In this document: positions 16,822 through 25,070 of the stretch, piece by piece
Layout: each line of letters begins with the position of its first letter
How positions within the stretch are numbered: position 1 is the stretch's first letter
Assembly (NCBI RefSeq): GCF_900169505.1
Contig: NZ_LT827021.1
Span: 3,069,400-3,133,399 of the forward strand
Origin: Arabiibacter massiliensis
Lineage (GTDB): Bacteria > Actinomycetota > Coriobacteriia > Coriobacteriales > Eggerthellaceae
DNA: 64,000 nt
Direction of reading: 5' to 3'
Program-made: the position numbers and the translations under genes
Notes under the pieces: generated by a model
Databases searched by the model: none
What the model saw: the letters and a program-made list of their open reading frames with translations, nothing else
What the model was told of the DNA's origin: nothing

Positions 16822-17241
16822 CTAGACCAGCTTGCCCTTGCAGTGGTCGATCATGTGCTGGATGAGCTCGGCGGTCCAGCCGGTGAAGTCGCGCTTGCGG
16901 CTGACCAAGGCGCCGTCCGCCAGCTCGTCGTAGACCACCTTGATGCGCTCGAAGCGGGTCACCTTGGACTCGGCTTCCAGGGTGAGGCAGCCCTCGACGG
17001 TCTTGTACGCGCCGAGCGCCTGCTTCATCACCGGGTTGTACATGATGTGGGGCTGGTCGTCCTCGTCGTGGTAGACGACGACGGCCTTCGCAACGCCTAT
17101 CTGGTTGGCGGCCAGGCACGCCGCCTCGTCGAGCGATGCCAGCGTGTCCAGCAGATCCTGCGCCACCTGGGCATCCTCGGCGGTGGCGGGCTCGCACGGC
17201 TGCGAGAGGAAGGCCTCGTCTGTCACCAGTTCTTTGATCAT
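16822..17241 (-). CDS. Peptide deformylase-like protein with HMIDH in place of HEIDH
   Basis: A 139-aa protein with the three deformylase motifs in order: CLAANQIG (motif 1), VEGCLTLE (motif 2, metal-binding Cys) and QHMIDHCKG (motif 3). Deformylases remove the formyl group from nascent N-terminal Met; motif 3 is normally HEXXH, where Glu is the general base. Here the codon is ATG (Met), confirmed in the reverse complement, while both metal-binding His and the Cys remain. It may bind metal but is unlikely to be an efficient deformylase, so a functional def probably lies elsewhere. AAGGAG lies 7 nt before ATG 17241. The protein is short, like clostridial and actinobacterial short deformylase-like forms. 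Confidence 0.85.
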   Translation of the reverse strand: MIKELVTDEAFLSQPCEPATAEDAQVAQDLLDTLASLDEAACLAANQIGVAKAVVVYHDEDDQPHIMYNPVMKQALGAYKTVEGCLTLEAESKVTRFERIKVVYDELADGALVSRKRDFTGWTAELIQHMIDHCKGKLV

Positions 17242-17474
17242 GCTTGCGCTCCTTCGGGTGCGTCGTCTCGTCTCCGGCCGCTTCTGCGGCGGCGTGGTTT
17301 CCGAACGAATTCTACCACGGGAAAGCCGGCGTGATGCGGGGCGCTCGGCGGCGTTGACGGACTCGGAGCGGGCCGACTGCCGGCCCGGTTCTTGTGGTGC
17401 GCGGGGAAACGCGGTATCGTGAGCGGAAAGGAATCCGAAATTCCTCGGATTGCGCGAGCAGAGGGAGGTCGAGC

Positions 17475-18263
17475 ATGGGCAGGATGGACGGCAGGGCCGG
17501 GATCATCACCGGAGGATGCGGCGGCGCGGGGCTTGAGACGTGCAGGCTGTTCGCCAAAGAGGGCGCGTCGGTAGTCATCGCCGACATCAACGAGGAGGTG
17601 GGCCGGAGCCTTCAGGACGAGATCTGCGCGGCCGGCGGCAAGGCGCTGTTCGTCCGCACGGATGTGACCAGCGAGGACGCGGTGGCGGCCTGCGTGGATC
17701 AGTGTGTTGAGGCCTTCGGGAAAATCGATTACCTCATCAACATCGCCTGCATCATGACCATCGACAACGGTCCCATCCACGAGGTGACCGAGGAGATGTT
17801 CGACAAGGAGATCGCCTTCAACCTGAAGGGCGCGTTCTTCTTCGTGAAACACGCCGTGCCCGAGATGGTGAAGAACGGCAAGGGCGCCGTGGTGAACTTC
17901 AGCTCCATCGCCGCCTCGACGGGCGATCTGGGCCATACGTTCTACGGCGCGGCGAAGGCCGGCGTGGAGACGATGACGCGCAACATCGCAGCTCAGTACG
18001 GCAAGCAGGGCGTGCGCGCGAACTGCATCCGCCCCGGCATCATGCTGAACGACACAACGTTGGCGCATCCGGGCGTGAAGGAGTTTGGCGATTTCGTTCT
18101 CACGCACCTGCCTGGCACGCGCATCGGCTACGGCGCGGACGCGGCCCCGCTGGCACTGTTCTTCGCCAGCGACGAGTCGGAGTACATCACCGGCCAGGTG
18201 CTCACGCTGGACGGCGGACTCACCTGCCATCAGCCGCAGTGGAAAGAGGATCGGCAGCGATAG
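17475..18263 (+). CDS. Short-chain dehydrogenase/reductase
   Basis: A 262-aa classical SDR. The cofactor loop is ITGGCGGAGLETC (residues 11-23), the acidic residue after beta-2 (IADINEE) favours NAD(H), the catalytic Ser lies in NFSSIAAST and the YxxxK is FYGAAKAG. The C-terminus has the usual YITGQVLTLDGGLT. GGAGG lies just before ATG 17475. Eggerthella-type bacteria carry several SDRs acting on bile acids and steroids (3-alpha, 3-beta and 12-alpha hydroxysteroid dehydrogenases), so a hydroxysteroid substrate is possible, but nothing in the sequence proves it. It is monocistronic and converges on an H1-like gene. Confidence 0.88.
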   Translation: MGRMDGRAGIITGGCGGAGLETCRLFAKEGASVVIADINEEVGRSLQDEICAAGGKALFVRTDVTSEDAVAACVDQCVEAFGKIDYLINIACIMTIDNGPIHEVTEEMFDKEIAFNLKGAFFFVKHAVPEMVKNGKGAVVNFSSIAASTGDLGHTFYGAAKAGVETMTRNIAAQYGKQGVRANCIRPGIMLNDTTLAHPGVKEFGDFVLTHLPGTRIGYGADAAPLALFFASDESEYITGQVLTLDGGLTCHQPQWKEDRQR

Positions 18264-18287
18264 GGCCGGAATTTCCGGGGTGATTGG

Positions 18288-18316
18288 CGCGGGGCGGTCG
18301 ATGCGGCCGTCCCGCG
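18288..18316. terminator. Possible shared terminator
   Basis: CGCGGGGCGG (18288-18297) pairs with CCGTCCCGCG (18307-18316), with one G-U pair. It lies between convergent genes and has no T-tract. Confidence 0.35.
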
Positions 18317-18327
18317 GCGTCTCGGCC

Positions 18328-18882
18328 TTAGCGGTCGCTCTCTTTGCGCTTGAGCTTGTCGGCGATGCGCGAAGCCTTGTCGGCGGCGGCTCGGCCGAGC
18401 TTGGGGGCGTCGTCGTGCACGCGGGCGGCCGCGGCCTTCGCGCCGCCGGCTACCGCGTGGCCAACTTTAGGGGCCGTCTCGCGCACGTGGCCGGCTACCG
18501 TCTTCGCGCCTGTGGCCGCGGCCTTCGCGCCGGCCTGGGCCCCTGCGGCGGCAGTCCTCGCCCCGGCCTTCGCCGCGCGGGCGACGTCGGGTGCCACCTC
18601 CTTGGCCTTCGCGGCGGCCTTGCGCACGTAGGGCTCGGCAACCGGCGCCACCTTCGGCGCAACCTTCGCCACCTTCTTCACCGTAGGCATGGCGCGAGTG
18701 GCCACGCGCTTCACGGCCGGCGGGAAGGGGGCGACGCGCAGGGCCTTCTCGGCGATGTCGACGGCCTTCTCGAAAGCCTCGGCGTATTCAGCTGCGGTTT
18801 TGGCCGGCTTGGTCGCCTCGCGCGGATCGCCCGCGTCGTCATGGGGGCGGGCCTCCGCTGCGTCGGGCGCGTTCTCGTCCAT
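18328..18882 (-). CDS. Ala/Lys-rich histone H1-like protein
   Basis: A 184-aa protein. The first ~30 residues are acidic; the rest is a long Ala/Lys/Val/Pro-rich segment with short recurring units (VKKVAKVAPKVAPVAEP, AAAKAKEVAPDVARAAKAG) and a basic end (DKLKRKESDR). The composition resembles bacterial histone H1-like or phasin-like helical proteins, which bind DNA or coat inclusions. No globular domain or membrane segment is present. AAAGGA precedes ATG 18882. Low complexity makes homology unreliable; the gene is accepted for its ribosome-binding site and consistent codon use. Confidence 0.65.
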   Translation of the reverse strand: MDENAPDAAEARPHDDAGDPREATKPAKTAAEYAEAFEKAVDIAEKALRVAPFPPAVKRVATRAMPTVKKVAKVAPKVAPVAEPYVRKAAAKAKEVAPDVARAAKAGARTAAAGAQAGAKAAATGAKTVAGHVRETAPKVGHAVAGGAKAAAARVHDDAPKLGRAAADKASRIADKLKRKESDR

Positions 18883-18958
18883 GGTGCCATCCTTTCACGC
18901 GGCGAGGCGGAATCGGTTCGCGACCATTGTGCCACAGTCCTTCTTGCAGCGCGCGGCC

Positions 18959-20668
18959 TCAACCAAGCTTTGCAAGTTCCTCCATGAGCACCCGGCGCCG
19001 CGGGTAGCGCTGCTTGAAGTCCTCTGCCATCTCCTTAACGACAGGCCTCCCGCCCGGCAGCCGCTGCATGCGCTCCATGAGTTCCACGACGCTTCGGTAG
19101 ACGGCACGGCTGCCGGAGGGTCGCAGATCGCGCTCGGCGGAGGCGCGGTACTGCCCGAGGATCCAATCGGCATGGCGCTCCTTCAGTGCATCCTCGTAGC
19201 GGAGCACGTCCGCGAGCCCCCCGCTTTCCTCTATCGACTGCTTGAGGAGGTCGGAAAGGCCCTCCTGCGCCAGGTACCTGCGGCGGGTGGACTCGCTTCG
19301 CGTGGCGGCCAGCACGCGGTCGCGCATGCAGGGCCACTCGTCGGCGTCGGTTCGCGCTTTCAGCTGGCGGAACCAGGCGAGGCCGTGCTCGCTTTCGAGC
19401 GACGCGTTGCGAGTGGCCAGCTCGAAGAGCATGCCCGTCGCCTCGTCAACGCGCCCCGTTTGCTCGTAGAGCGCGAGCAGCTGAACGGCCGCCTTGGTCG
19501 GGTAGCGATCTTCCGCAGCGGCCGCGGCTTCCTCAAGGAGTGCGATAGCCCGCTCTGTGTCGCCGTGCGTGATCGCGCGATCGACGAAGAACTGGCGCAC
19601 GTCGCGCTCGTTCAGCAGAGGCTCGGCGAACGCTTCGAGCTCTTCGAGCGGCCGGGCGAGGGCTTCCATGGCGCGGAGCCTGACAAGCGTCCAAGTGCCC
19701 AGTTCGTAGCGGTAACCTCCTGGATAGCGATCGGCGGCGATGCGCGCGCGGGCCTCCTGGATGCGCTCGTCGGCCAGGGCCTGGATATCGGGCGCGAATG
19801 CCGGATCGGCGACGAAGGCGTCCACGAGGAAGCTCTCGATGTGCTCGCGCTCGTACCAGTAGATGTCGGCTTCGTCATTGTCGCAGGGGTTTTGCCGAGC
19901 GAATGCGAGCAACCGCTCGAACAGCTGCCGTCGGAGGGCGGGGCCGGCCGCGCTGAAGATGCGCTCCCAGTACCCTTTGCAGGTTTCGAGCGCGTCGGTG
20001 AAGAAGCCGTCGGAGTCGTCGATGGCGATGGTTTGCAGCCGCAGCAGCACGAACTCGACCAGGTCGAAGGCGTCGACCGGCGCGTTGTGGTCGAGCAGGG
20101 GGCCGATCGCGGCTTCCACCGCTTCGGAGAAGTCGAGCTGGAAGGGGAACGCATCGCGGTAGTCGATGAAGCGGCGCCGCGCGTGGAGACGGATGGCCTG
20201 GTTGATGGCGCGTTCGAGGTCGCGGCGCGAGCGCTTGGCATCCGGTTCCGCAAAGGCGCCGACGAAGCGCTGTCGCAGGCTATCATCGGCGCGCAGTGCT
20301 TCGAGGAGGAAGGCGCGGACATCGTCTTCTGCCGTCTTGTCCATGAGCTGCTCGAGCTCGTCGACGGCGGGGGAGGCGGCTGGGGCTTCCTCACCCGCCT
20401 CGCGCAGGGCCTCGATCTCGAAGCAGGTTGCGGCCAGGTGCTTGCAGAAGTTGCCGCCCGCGAAGTGCGGGCAGTCGCAGCGCGCCTTGCGCAGATCGCC
20501 GGGTGCGCTGGGAACGAAGACGCGGTAGTCGTACGACCCTTCGACAACGGCTGTCCAGCCTTTGCCGTCGGCTGTCAGCGCACGCACGCATCCGTCAAGA
20601 TGGTAGGCATACCCCTTGATCAGGCTTGGCGAAGAGAACAGGCTTTTCCAATCGGGGTCGAGCTGCAT
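18959..20668 (-). CDS. SWIM zinc-finger protein
   Basis: A 569-aa protein with an N-terminal SWIM zinc finger at about residues 60-80 (ARCDCPHFAGGNFCKHLAAT: CxC then CxH), a fold that binds DNA or proteins. The rest is helical and rich in charged residues, with TPR/HEAT-like repeats (for example ERAIALLEEAAAAAEDRYPTKAAVQLLALYEQTGRVDEA split over adjacent helices). Bacterial relatives often lie next to SWI2/SNF2 helicases, but none is adjacent here. ATG 20668 is chosen because GGGAGG precedes it and the longer frame (to 20896) crosses the promoter of the divergent gene. Function unknown. Confidence 0.82.
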   Translation of the reverse strand: MQLDPDWKSLFSSPSLIKGYAYHLDGCVRALTADGKGWTAVVEGSYDYRVFVPSAPGDLRKARCDCPHFAGGNFCKHLAATCFEIEALREAGEEAPAASPAVDELEQLMDKTAEDDVRAFLLEALRADDSLRQRFVGAFAEPDAKRSRRDLERAINQAIRLHARRRFIDYRDAFPFQLDFSEAVEAAIGPLLDHNAPVDAFDLVEFVLLRLQTIAIDDSDGFFTDALETCKGYWERIFSAAGPALRRQLFERLLAFARQNPCDNDEADIYWYEREHIESFLVDAFVADPAFAPDIQALADERIQEARARIAADRYPGGYRYELGTWTLVRLRAMEALARPLEELEAFAEPLLNERDVRQFFVDRAITHGDTERAIALLEEAAAAAEDRYPTKAAVQLLALYEQTGRVDEATGMLFELATRNASLESEHGLAWFRQLKARTDADEWPCMRDRVLAATRSESTRRRYLAQEGLSDLLKQSIEESGGLADVLRYEDALKERHADWILGQYRASAERDLRPSGSRAVYRSVVELMERMQRLPGGRPVVKEMAEDFKQRYPRRRVLMEELAKLG

Positions 20669-20816
20669 GACGGCCTCCCGTCGAACGTTTTTCCTTGCAT
20701 CGCCGCCAGTATCCCACAAAGATTTTTGCCGCAAGGTGTGCTTTCGGGACAGGCGAAAAAATATTCGAGCGTATAATCCGCCCCATCGGGTCGACGGGAT
20801 GCGAGAGGAGGCTCCT

Positions 20817-21191
20817 GTGGATGAGAACGGGCGAACTGCGCCGATCGCGGACGCGCGGGAGGCGTACGGCAGGGAGATGGAGCGTCGCGTGCGCACGGCT
20901 ATCGAGGGGCTCGTCGCGCAAGGGAGGATGCCGTCGTTTTACGCCGTTGCGAACGCGGCGCATGTGGCAAGGAGCACGCTCTACCGCAAAAGCGAGCTGA
21001 AAGAGCTGGTTGATCAGGCTCGGAAGTCCTTCGTAGAGCCGCCGTCGGCTACGGGGCGGATCGAGGAGCTGGAGCGGGAGAACGCGCTTCTGCGCGATGA
21101 GCTGCGCCAGATGCGCCGCGAGCGCGACGAGCTCAGGCGGGTCCAGCCGCGGGCATCCTACTGGGTGGTGTCTTTCGGGGAGGCCGCCTAA
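20817..21191 (+). CDS. DUF6262-like (TnpC-type) protein
   Basis: A 124-aa protein. The N-terminal half is a helix-turn-helix (GRMPSFYAVANAAHVARSTLYRKSELKELV), followed by a Leu/Glu/Arg coiled coil (RIEELERENALLRDELRQMR). This layout matches DUF6262 proteins, many of which accompany Tn554-type integrases as the third transposition gene. No integrase lies nearby, so this is a solitary copy, either a remnant or a domesticated regulator. GTG 20817 is preferred because GAGAGGAGG lies just upstream; ATG 20799 is an in-frame alternative. A TATAAT at 20772-20777 is a likely -10. Confidence 0.6.
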   Translation: MDENGRTAPIADAREAYGREMERRVRTAIEGLVAQGRMPSFYAVANAAHVARSTLYRKSELKELVDQARKSFVEPPSATGRIEELERENALLRDELRQMRRERDELRRVQPRASYWVVSFGEAA

Positions 21192-21292
21192 CGCTTTCCC
21201 GCAGTCTGAAAAAATCGGACTAATGCGACTGTTGTCGGGTCTGTATTCCCAAGGTATCTTCAGAGACGATCCGACAAAGAAGGAGGCCGACT

Positions 21293-21709
21293 ATGAAACT
21301 GCTAGGGCATTTCTACGGAGCACGACGCAACGTGTTTCTCGACTACGATTTCCTTCATACAGTGGAAGGCGAGGACGAGCTGCGGGTTCGGTTCACGCGC
21401 TTTCGTGGTTTGGCGACGGACTACGCAGAAACCGTCGTGCCGGCGTGCTCGTCTTGGGATGTGGAAGGCTTCGGTGAGGACGAGCTGGGCGAACTGCAAC
21501 GGTTACTGCAGAAGAACATGCCGCTGATTCTTGAGGAGGCTGAGCAGTCGCGCGACGGTGACGCCGATCTTGTCGAAATGACTTTCGAAATAGAAAACGA
21601 GCTGTGGGTGCGATTCGCCCAGATATGCTATTTGGAGGGGATCTCGCCAGAGCAGGGTTTCGTGCGGGCGTTAGAGTGCTTCATCGAGGAATTTGACGCC
21701 CGCGATTGA
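21293..21709 (+). CDS. Hypothetical protein
   Basis: A 138-aa acidic soluble protein with no recognised domain (MKLLGHFYGARRNVFLDYDF...). It has no signal peptide or membrane segment. AAGGAGG lies 6-7 nt before ATG 21293, strong evidence of translation. It follows the DUF6262-like gene by 101 bp on the same strand and could be co-transcribed. Composition is less GC-rich than the housekeeping genes. Function unknown. Confidence 0.65.
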   Translation: MKLLGHFYGARRNVFLDYDFLHTVEGEDELRVRFTRFRGLATDYAETVVPACSSWDVEGFGEDELGELQRLLQKNMPLILEEAEQSRDGDADLVEMTFEIENELWVRFAQICYLEGISPEQGFVRALECFIEEFDARD

Positions 21710-21805
21710 TGATTCATCCTGAACGTCTTCTGTCGGTGGGGATGTGGGTGGGCCCTGCCGTTGCATGCGGTGCATGCGTATCTAGCGTACGAACTGCATA
21801 AGCCT

Positions 21806-22285
21806 CTAATCCGCGTGCGTCAGGTAGGCGAAGACGCTGCGCGTAGCCAAAAAGACGCCGATGACGATGACGCCGACGCCGATGCCGAACAGCATGCCGC
21901 GGAAGAAGTCGGTCAGGTCCGAGCCGCCGAACAGGGGCGAGAGGGCGAGCAGGCCGATGCCCATCACGATGAGCGCGATGGCGATGATGGTGACGCGCTG
22001 GCTCTCGAGCCGCTGGATGCGCGCGAGCATCTCGATCATCTGGTCGTTGTCGTACATGCGCAGGTTCTCGCGCTCGTTCTCCTCGCCGTCGAGCAGCTCG
22101 CTCACGGTGATGCCGAGGGCGTCGCACAGCTCGTTCACCACGGCGTAGTCGGGCATGCACTTGCCGCGCTCCCACTTCGAGACGGACTTGCTCGAGATGC
22201 CGAGGCGTTCTGCCAGCTGCGCTTGCGTGAGGTTCAGCTCTTTGCGTTTGCGGGCGATGAACATGCCGGTTGGTATTTGGTTCAC
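21806..22285 (-). CDS. XRE family regulator with membrane anchor
   Basis: A 159-aa protein. The N-terminal Cro/CI helix-turn-helix (FIARKRKELNLTQAQLAERL, then ISSKSVSKWERGKCMPD, residues 8-60) is followed by a linker and two transmembrane helices (VTIIAIALIVMGIGLLALSP; GMLFGIGVGVIVIGVFLA). Small HTH-plus-membrane proteins of this kind usually sense envelope state or repress adjacent transporters. GTG 22285 is chosen because GAGGAGGCCCACC precedes it; ATG 22330 has no site. No adjacent membrane operon is visible, so the target is unknown. Confidence 0.83.
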   Translation of the reverse strand: MNQIPTGMFIARKRKELNLTQAQLAERLGISSKSVSKWERGKCMPDYAVVNELCDALGITVSELLDGEENERENLRMYDNDQMIEMLARIQRLESQRVTIIAIALIVMGIGLLALSPLFGGSDLTDFFRGMLFGIGVGVIVIGVFLATRSVFAYLTHAD

Positions 22286-22410
22286 GGTGGGCCTCCTCGG
22301 GCGGCGGTGTTGGTTGGCTGATGGGGCCATTGTGGCGTGTGGGATGGGGCGAGTCCACCGCCCGGAGGGCGAAAATGGGGGCAGAACGGGCGGATTCGCT
22401 GCCGCAGGCG

Positions 22411-23520
22411 CTATTTCGTCTCGTCTTCGCCCTCCGCTGGGATCAAGCCGTTGTCCTCGAACCAGTCAAGGGCGACCTCGCGCATGCGCTCTTCGCGGTA
22501 GGCGAACCAGTCGTTCAGAAAGCCCAGGTTGGCGGCGCGGTCTTTGAACCGGCGATAGGGGTGGCGCTCGTAGGCCGCGTCGAGGAGGAGGGTGCCCATC
22601 GGCTCGGGCTGCTCGCGGGCGAAATCGCGCATCCAGCGGAGGTCCTCGATTTCGTAGGAGTCGGGCAGCGAGATCCAGCCGTCGGCTTCCAGATCGGGCT
22701 CGGGCTGGTCGATGTCTCCGTAAGTGAACCGGTCGAAGGAGGTGTGCAGCTCGCCGGTGAAGGTGTTGTAGTAGGTTTGGTTGTCGTCGCTGACCATCTC
22801 CATGGCGTCGATCACGTCTGCCAGTCGCAGCGATACCTTGCGACGGGGTTTGTCGTCGCTTGCAGGTTCTTCGGCCGCCTCGATCATCTCGTAAACGGCG
22901 GGGGGCACGGCGTCGCGCCCGCTTTTGCGTTTCTTCTCTTGGACCTCATGCCTTCCGGCACCGCTGAGGAGGGCGTTGATCCTTTTCTTCACCTTGCCGT
23001 TCGTGTGGGGGAGCCACGCTTCGAGCGCTTGCCGGACGCCGGGGCCGCCGGCGCCGTCGAGCTTGCCGAGCGCGATGCGCACGCATTCCGGATTGACGCT
23101 CTGCATCCGCTTGATGAAATCGTCCTTTCCCTGCGAGGCGTCGCTCTGGAAGGCGGACAGGAGCTCGTCGGCATAGATGTGTTTCTCGATGTCCCACCCT
23201 TTGTCGGTGTAGACGAGGACGGGCAGCCTCCCTTCGTACCGGATGGTGAGGTAGCCGTCCAGGATGCAGCGGTCGATCATGTTCGTGATCAGCGCCAGCG
23301 TCTTGTCGGAGAACGCGCCGTAGCACGGGTTTCCGTCCAGGTCGTGGGCGAGCACCTTCTGGTCGTGCGACCCTTTGAGGATCTTCGACAAGAGGGTTCG
23401 CCCGCCGGTCGCGATGATCGGATCCGCGGCCCGCAGTATCGCAGCGATTTCGTCATCGCTCAGCGCTTCGACGTCGCCGCAATCCAGCTGAAAGCCGCGC
23501 TCGACTATTCTCCTCGCCAT
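22411..23520 (-). CDS. RQC/winged-helix protein with UPF0158-like domain
   Basis: A 369-aa protein. Residues 1-110 resemble an RQC-type winged helix without any helicase core (ILRAADPIIATGGRTLLSKILKGS...DKTLALITNMIDRCILDGYL). A charged linker precedes a C-terminal UPF0158-like domain (LRLADVIDAMEMVSDDNQTY, then YNTFTGELH..., DWFEDNGLIP). RQC-like modules detached from RecQ are found with various accessory partners. Function unknown; DNA or RNA binding is the reasonable guess. The neighbour on the opposite strand is a NERD nuclease-like gene, divergent across 204 bp. Confidence 0.7.
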   Translation of the reverse strand: MARRIVERGFQLDCGDVEALSDDEIAAILRAADPIIATGGRTLLSKILKGSHDQKVLAHDLDGNPCYGAFSDKTLALITNMIDRCILDGYLTIRYEGRLPVLVYTDKGWDIEKHIYADELLSAFQSDASQGKDDFIKRMQSVNPECVRIALGKLDGAGGPGVRQALEAWLPHTNGKVKKRINALLSGAGRHEVQEKKRKSGRDAVPPAVYEMIEAAEEPASDDKPRRKVSLRLADVIDAMEMVSDDNQTYYNTFTGELHTSFDRFTYGDIDQPEPDLEADGWISLPDSYEIEDLRWMRDFAREQPEPMGTLLLDAAYERHPYRRFKDRAANLGFLNDWFAYREERMREVALDWFEDNGLIPAEGEDETK

Positions 23521-23724
23521 GCCACATCACCCGATTCCGACTCGAGGGGTTCCGCAATGGAGCGCGGAGCCCTTGTTCTGCCTGCGGCCATTCTACCATT
23601 GCGGCAAAACTTGAATACATCGGAGCTGGAGAAGCGGTATGCGAAGGCGGAATCCGAAGAGTGCTAAACTGCGAGGCAAGATGAAACATGATGTTGGAGC
23701 GTTTAATTCGAAAGGCGGTGCGGC

Positions 23725-24489
23725 ATGGCAAAAGGCCTCATCGATCTTCTGCTCGATCAGATCTTCGACGCCGAATGGATCGGCCGCCGTGGCGAGAAGC
23801 TGACCGAGCGCGAGCTCAAGCTGGTCAAGCTGTTCGGCCGCGACGGCAAGGTGCTGCGCAACGTCTACGTGCCCAAGGACAACGGCGAGACGTCCGAGAT
23901 CGACGTGCTGTTCATCACCCAGAAGGGCGTCTTCGTCATCGAGAGCAAGAACTTCTCGGGTTGGGTGTTCGGCAACGAGGCCGATCGAAGCTGGACGGTC
24001 AGCCTGCCGAACGGCCAAAAGAACCGCTTCTACAACCCCATCAAACAGAATCGCAGCCACCTCAAGTGGTTGGCGAAGTACCTCGCGGACGACACCCCGC
24101 TGTTCTCGATCATCGTCTTCTCGGAGCGGTGCGAGTTGAAGAAGGTGACGGTTGAAAGCAGCGACGTGAGCGTTGTCAAGCGGGATCGCCTTTATGCCAC
24201 GGTGCGCCGGATCTGGGAAGGCGCAGAGGATGTCCTCGACGCCGAAGGGGTGGATTCCCTGTACGAACGCCTGCGGGCTTTGACCGACGTCGGAGAGGCG
24301 GCGAAGGCGGCTCACGTTGCTAACATCCAGGAACGCTATGTCGCCAAGAAGCCTGTCTCGTCGGCTTCTGCTTGCCCGCGATGCGGTGCCGATCTCGTTC
24401 TGCGCACGGCGAAGAAAGGCCCCAATGCCGGCAACCAATTCTATGGTTGCAGCAACTACCCAAAATGCCGCTACACGAGGGAGGCGTAA
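23725..24489 (+). CDS. NERD nuclease-like protein with topoisomerase-type zinc finger
   Basis: A 254-aa protein. The NERD domain (residues 18-130) has GRRGEKLTERELKLV, SEIDVLFITQKGVFVIESKN and the following Trp-rich strand: the D...E-x-K pattern of restriction-like nucleases. At the C-terminus is a C4 zinc finger of the topoisomerase I type (CPRCGADLVLRTAKKG, then FYGCSNYPKCRYTRE). NERD proteins with this finger are widespread and often in mobile regions; their role in DNA processing is inferred. AAGGCGGTGCGGC precedes ATG 23725. Confidence 0.85.
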   Translation: MAKGLIDLLLDQIFDAEWIGRRGEKLTERELKLVKLFGRDGKVLRNVYVPKDNGETSEIDVLFITQKGVFVIESKNFSGWVFGNEADRSWTVSLPNGQKNRFYNPIKQNRSHLKWLAKYLADDTPLFSIIVFSERCELKKVTVESSDVSVVKRDRLYATVRRIWEGAEDVLDAEGVDSLYERLRALTDVGEAAKAAHVANIQERYVAKKPVSSASACPRCGADLVLRTAKKGPNAGNQFYGCSNYPKCRYTREA

Positions 24490-25070
24490 AGGGTGCTACG
24501 CCGGCCTTCAGATGCTCACGAGCGAGGAGGAAGAGCGAACGCTGGTTCGTCGGTTTTGTCGTATGCCTCAGTATAGAGCCGTGTATACTCTAGATCGAGG
24601 CTTTTGTCGTGGTGTCCCAAGCCTTCTTATCTTTGGGTATTCGGTTCGCACGACTACGTAACATTGGCATGGCTCTCACAGGGCGAATGTGGTGCTCGGA
24701 CGAAAGGATCGTCACTGAATAGGACGTTTGAAATCCTTGGCTTGGAATAGGTCGCGGATTAGAGTAATCGCAACCGCTCATGGCGGCTCTTCGATAAAGC
24801 GTGAATATGAAGTACAATTACTTAAAATACATTTTCGCGTTTAGGACAATAGGAGCCTGGATGCAAACGCTCAAAAGGCTAGCTGAAGGCTGGTTCGGGC
24901 GAGACGGAGGCCGATGGTTGTCTTTAGGATGATGGGCGGGGCGTTCGTGGCGCTGTATGTCGAGCGCACCGCGCGACGTTGCCCAAGCTGAATCAGTACC
25001 ACAAAGTGTTGCGCTGGTACATTCGTGTACGCTTATGATCAAGAAGCTCGTAAGGGAAGGCACCTGATAA
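24490..25070. other. Non-coding stretch before the restriction-modification island
   Basis: About 580 bp, AT-richer than the housekeeping flanks. I see no convincing gene: the open frames here are short, lack ribosome-binding sites and have improbable composition. It may be remnant sequence marking the island's left edge. Confidence 0.5.

Noticed and set aside
24818..25063. 81-aa minus-strand frame
   Set aside because: No ribosome-binding site and implausible composition.
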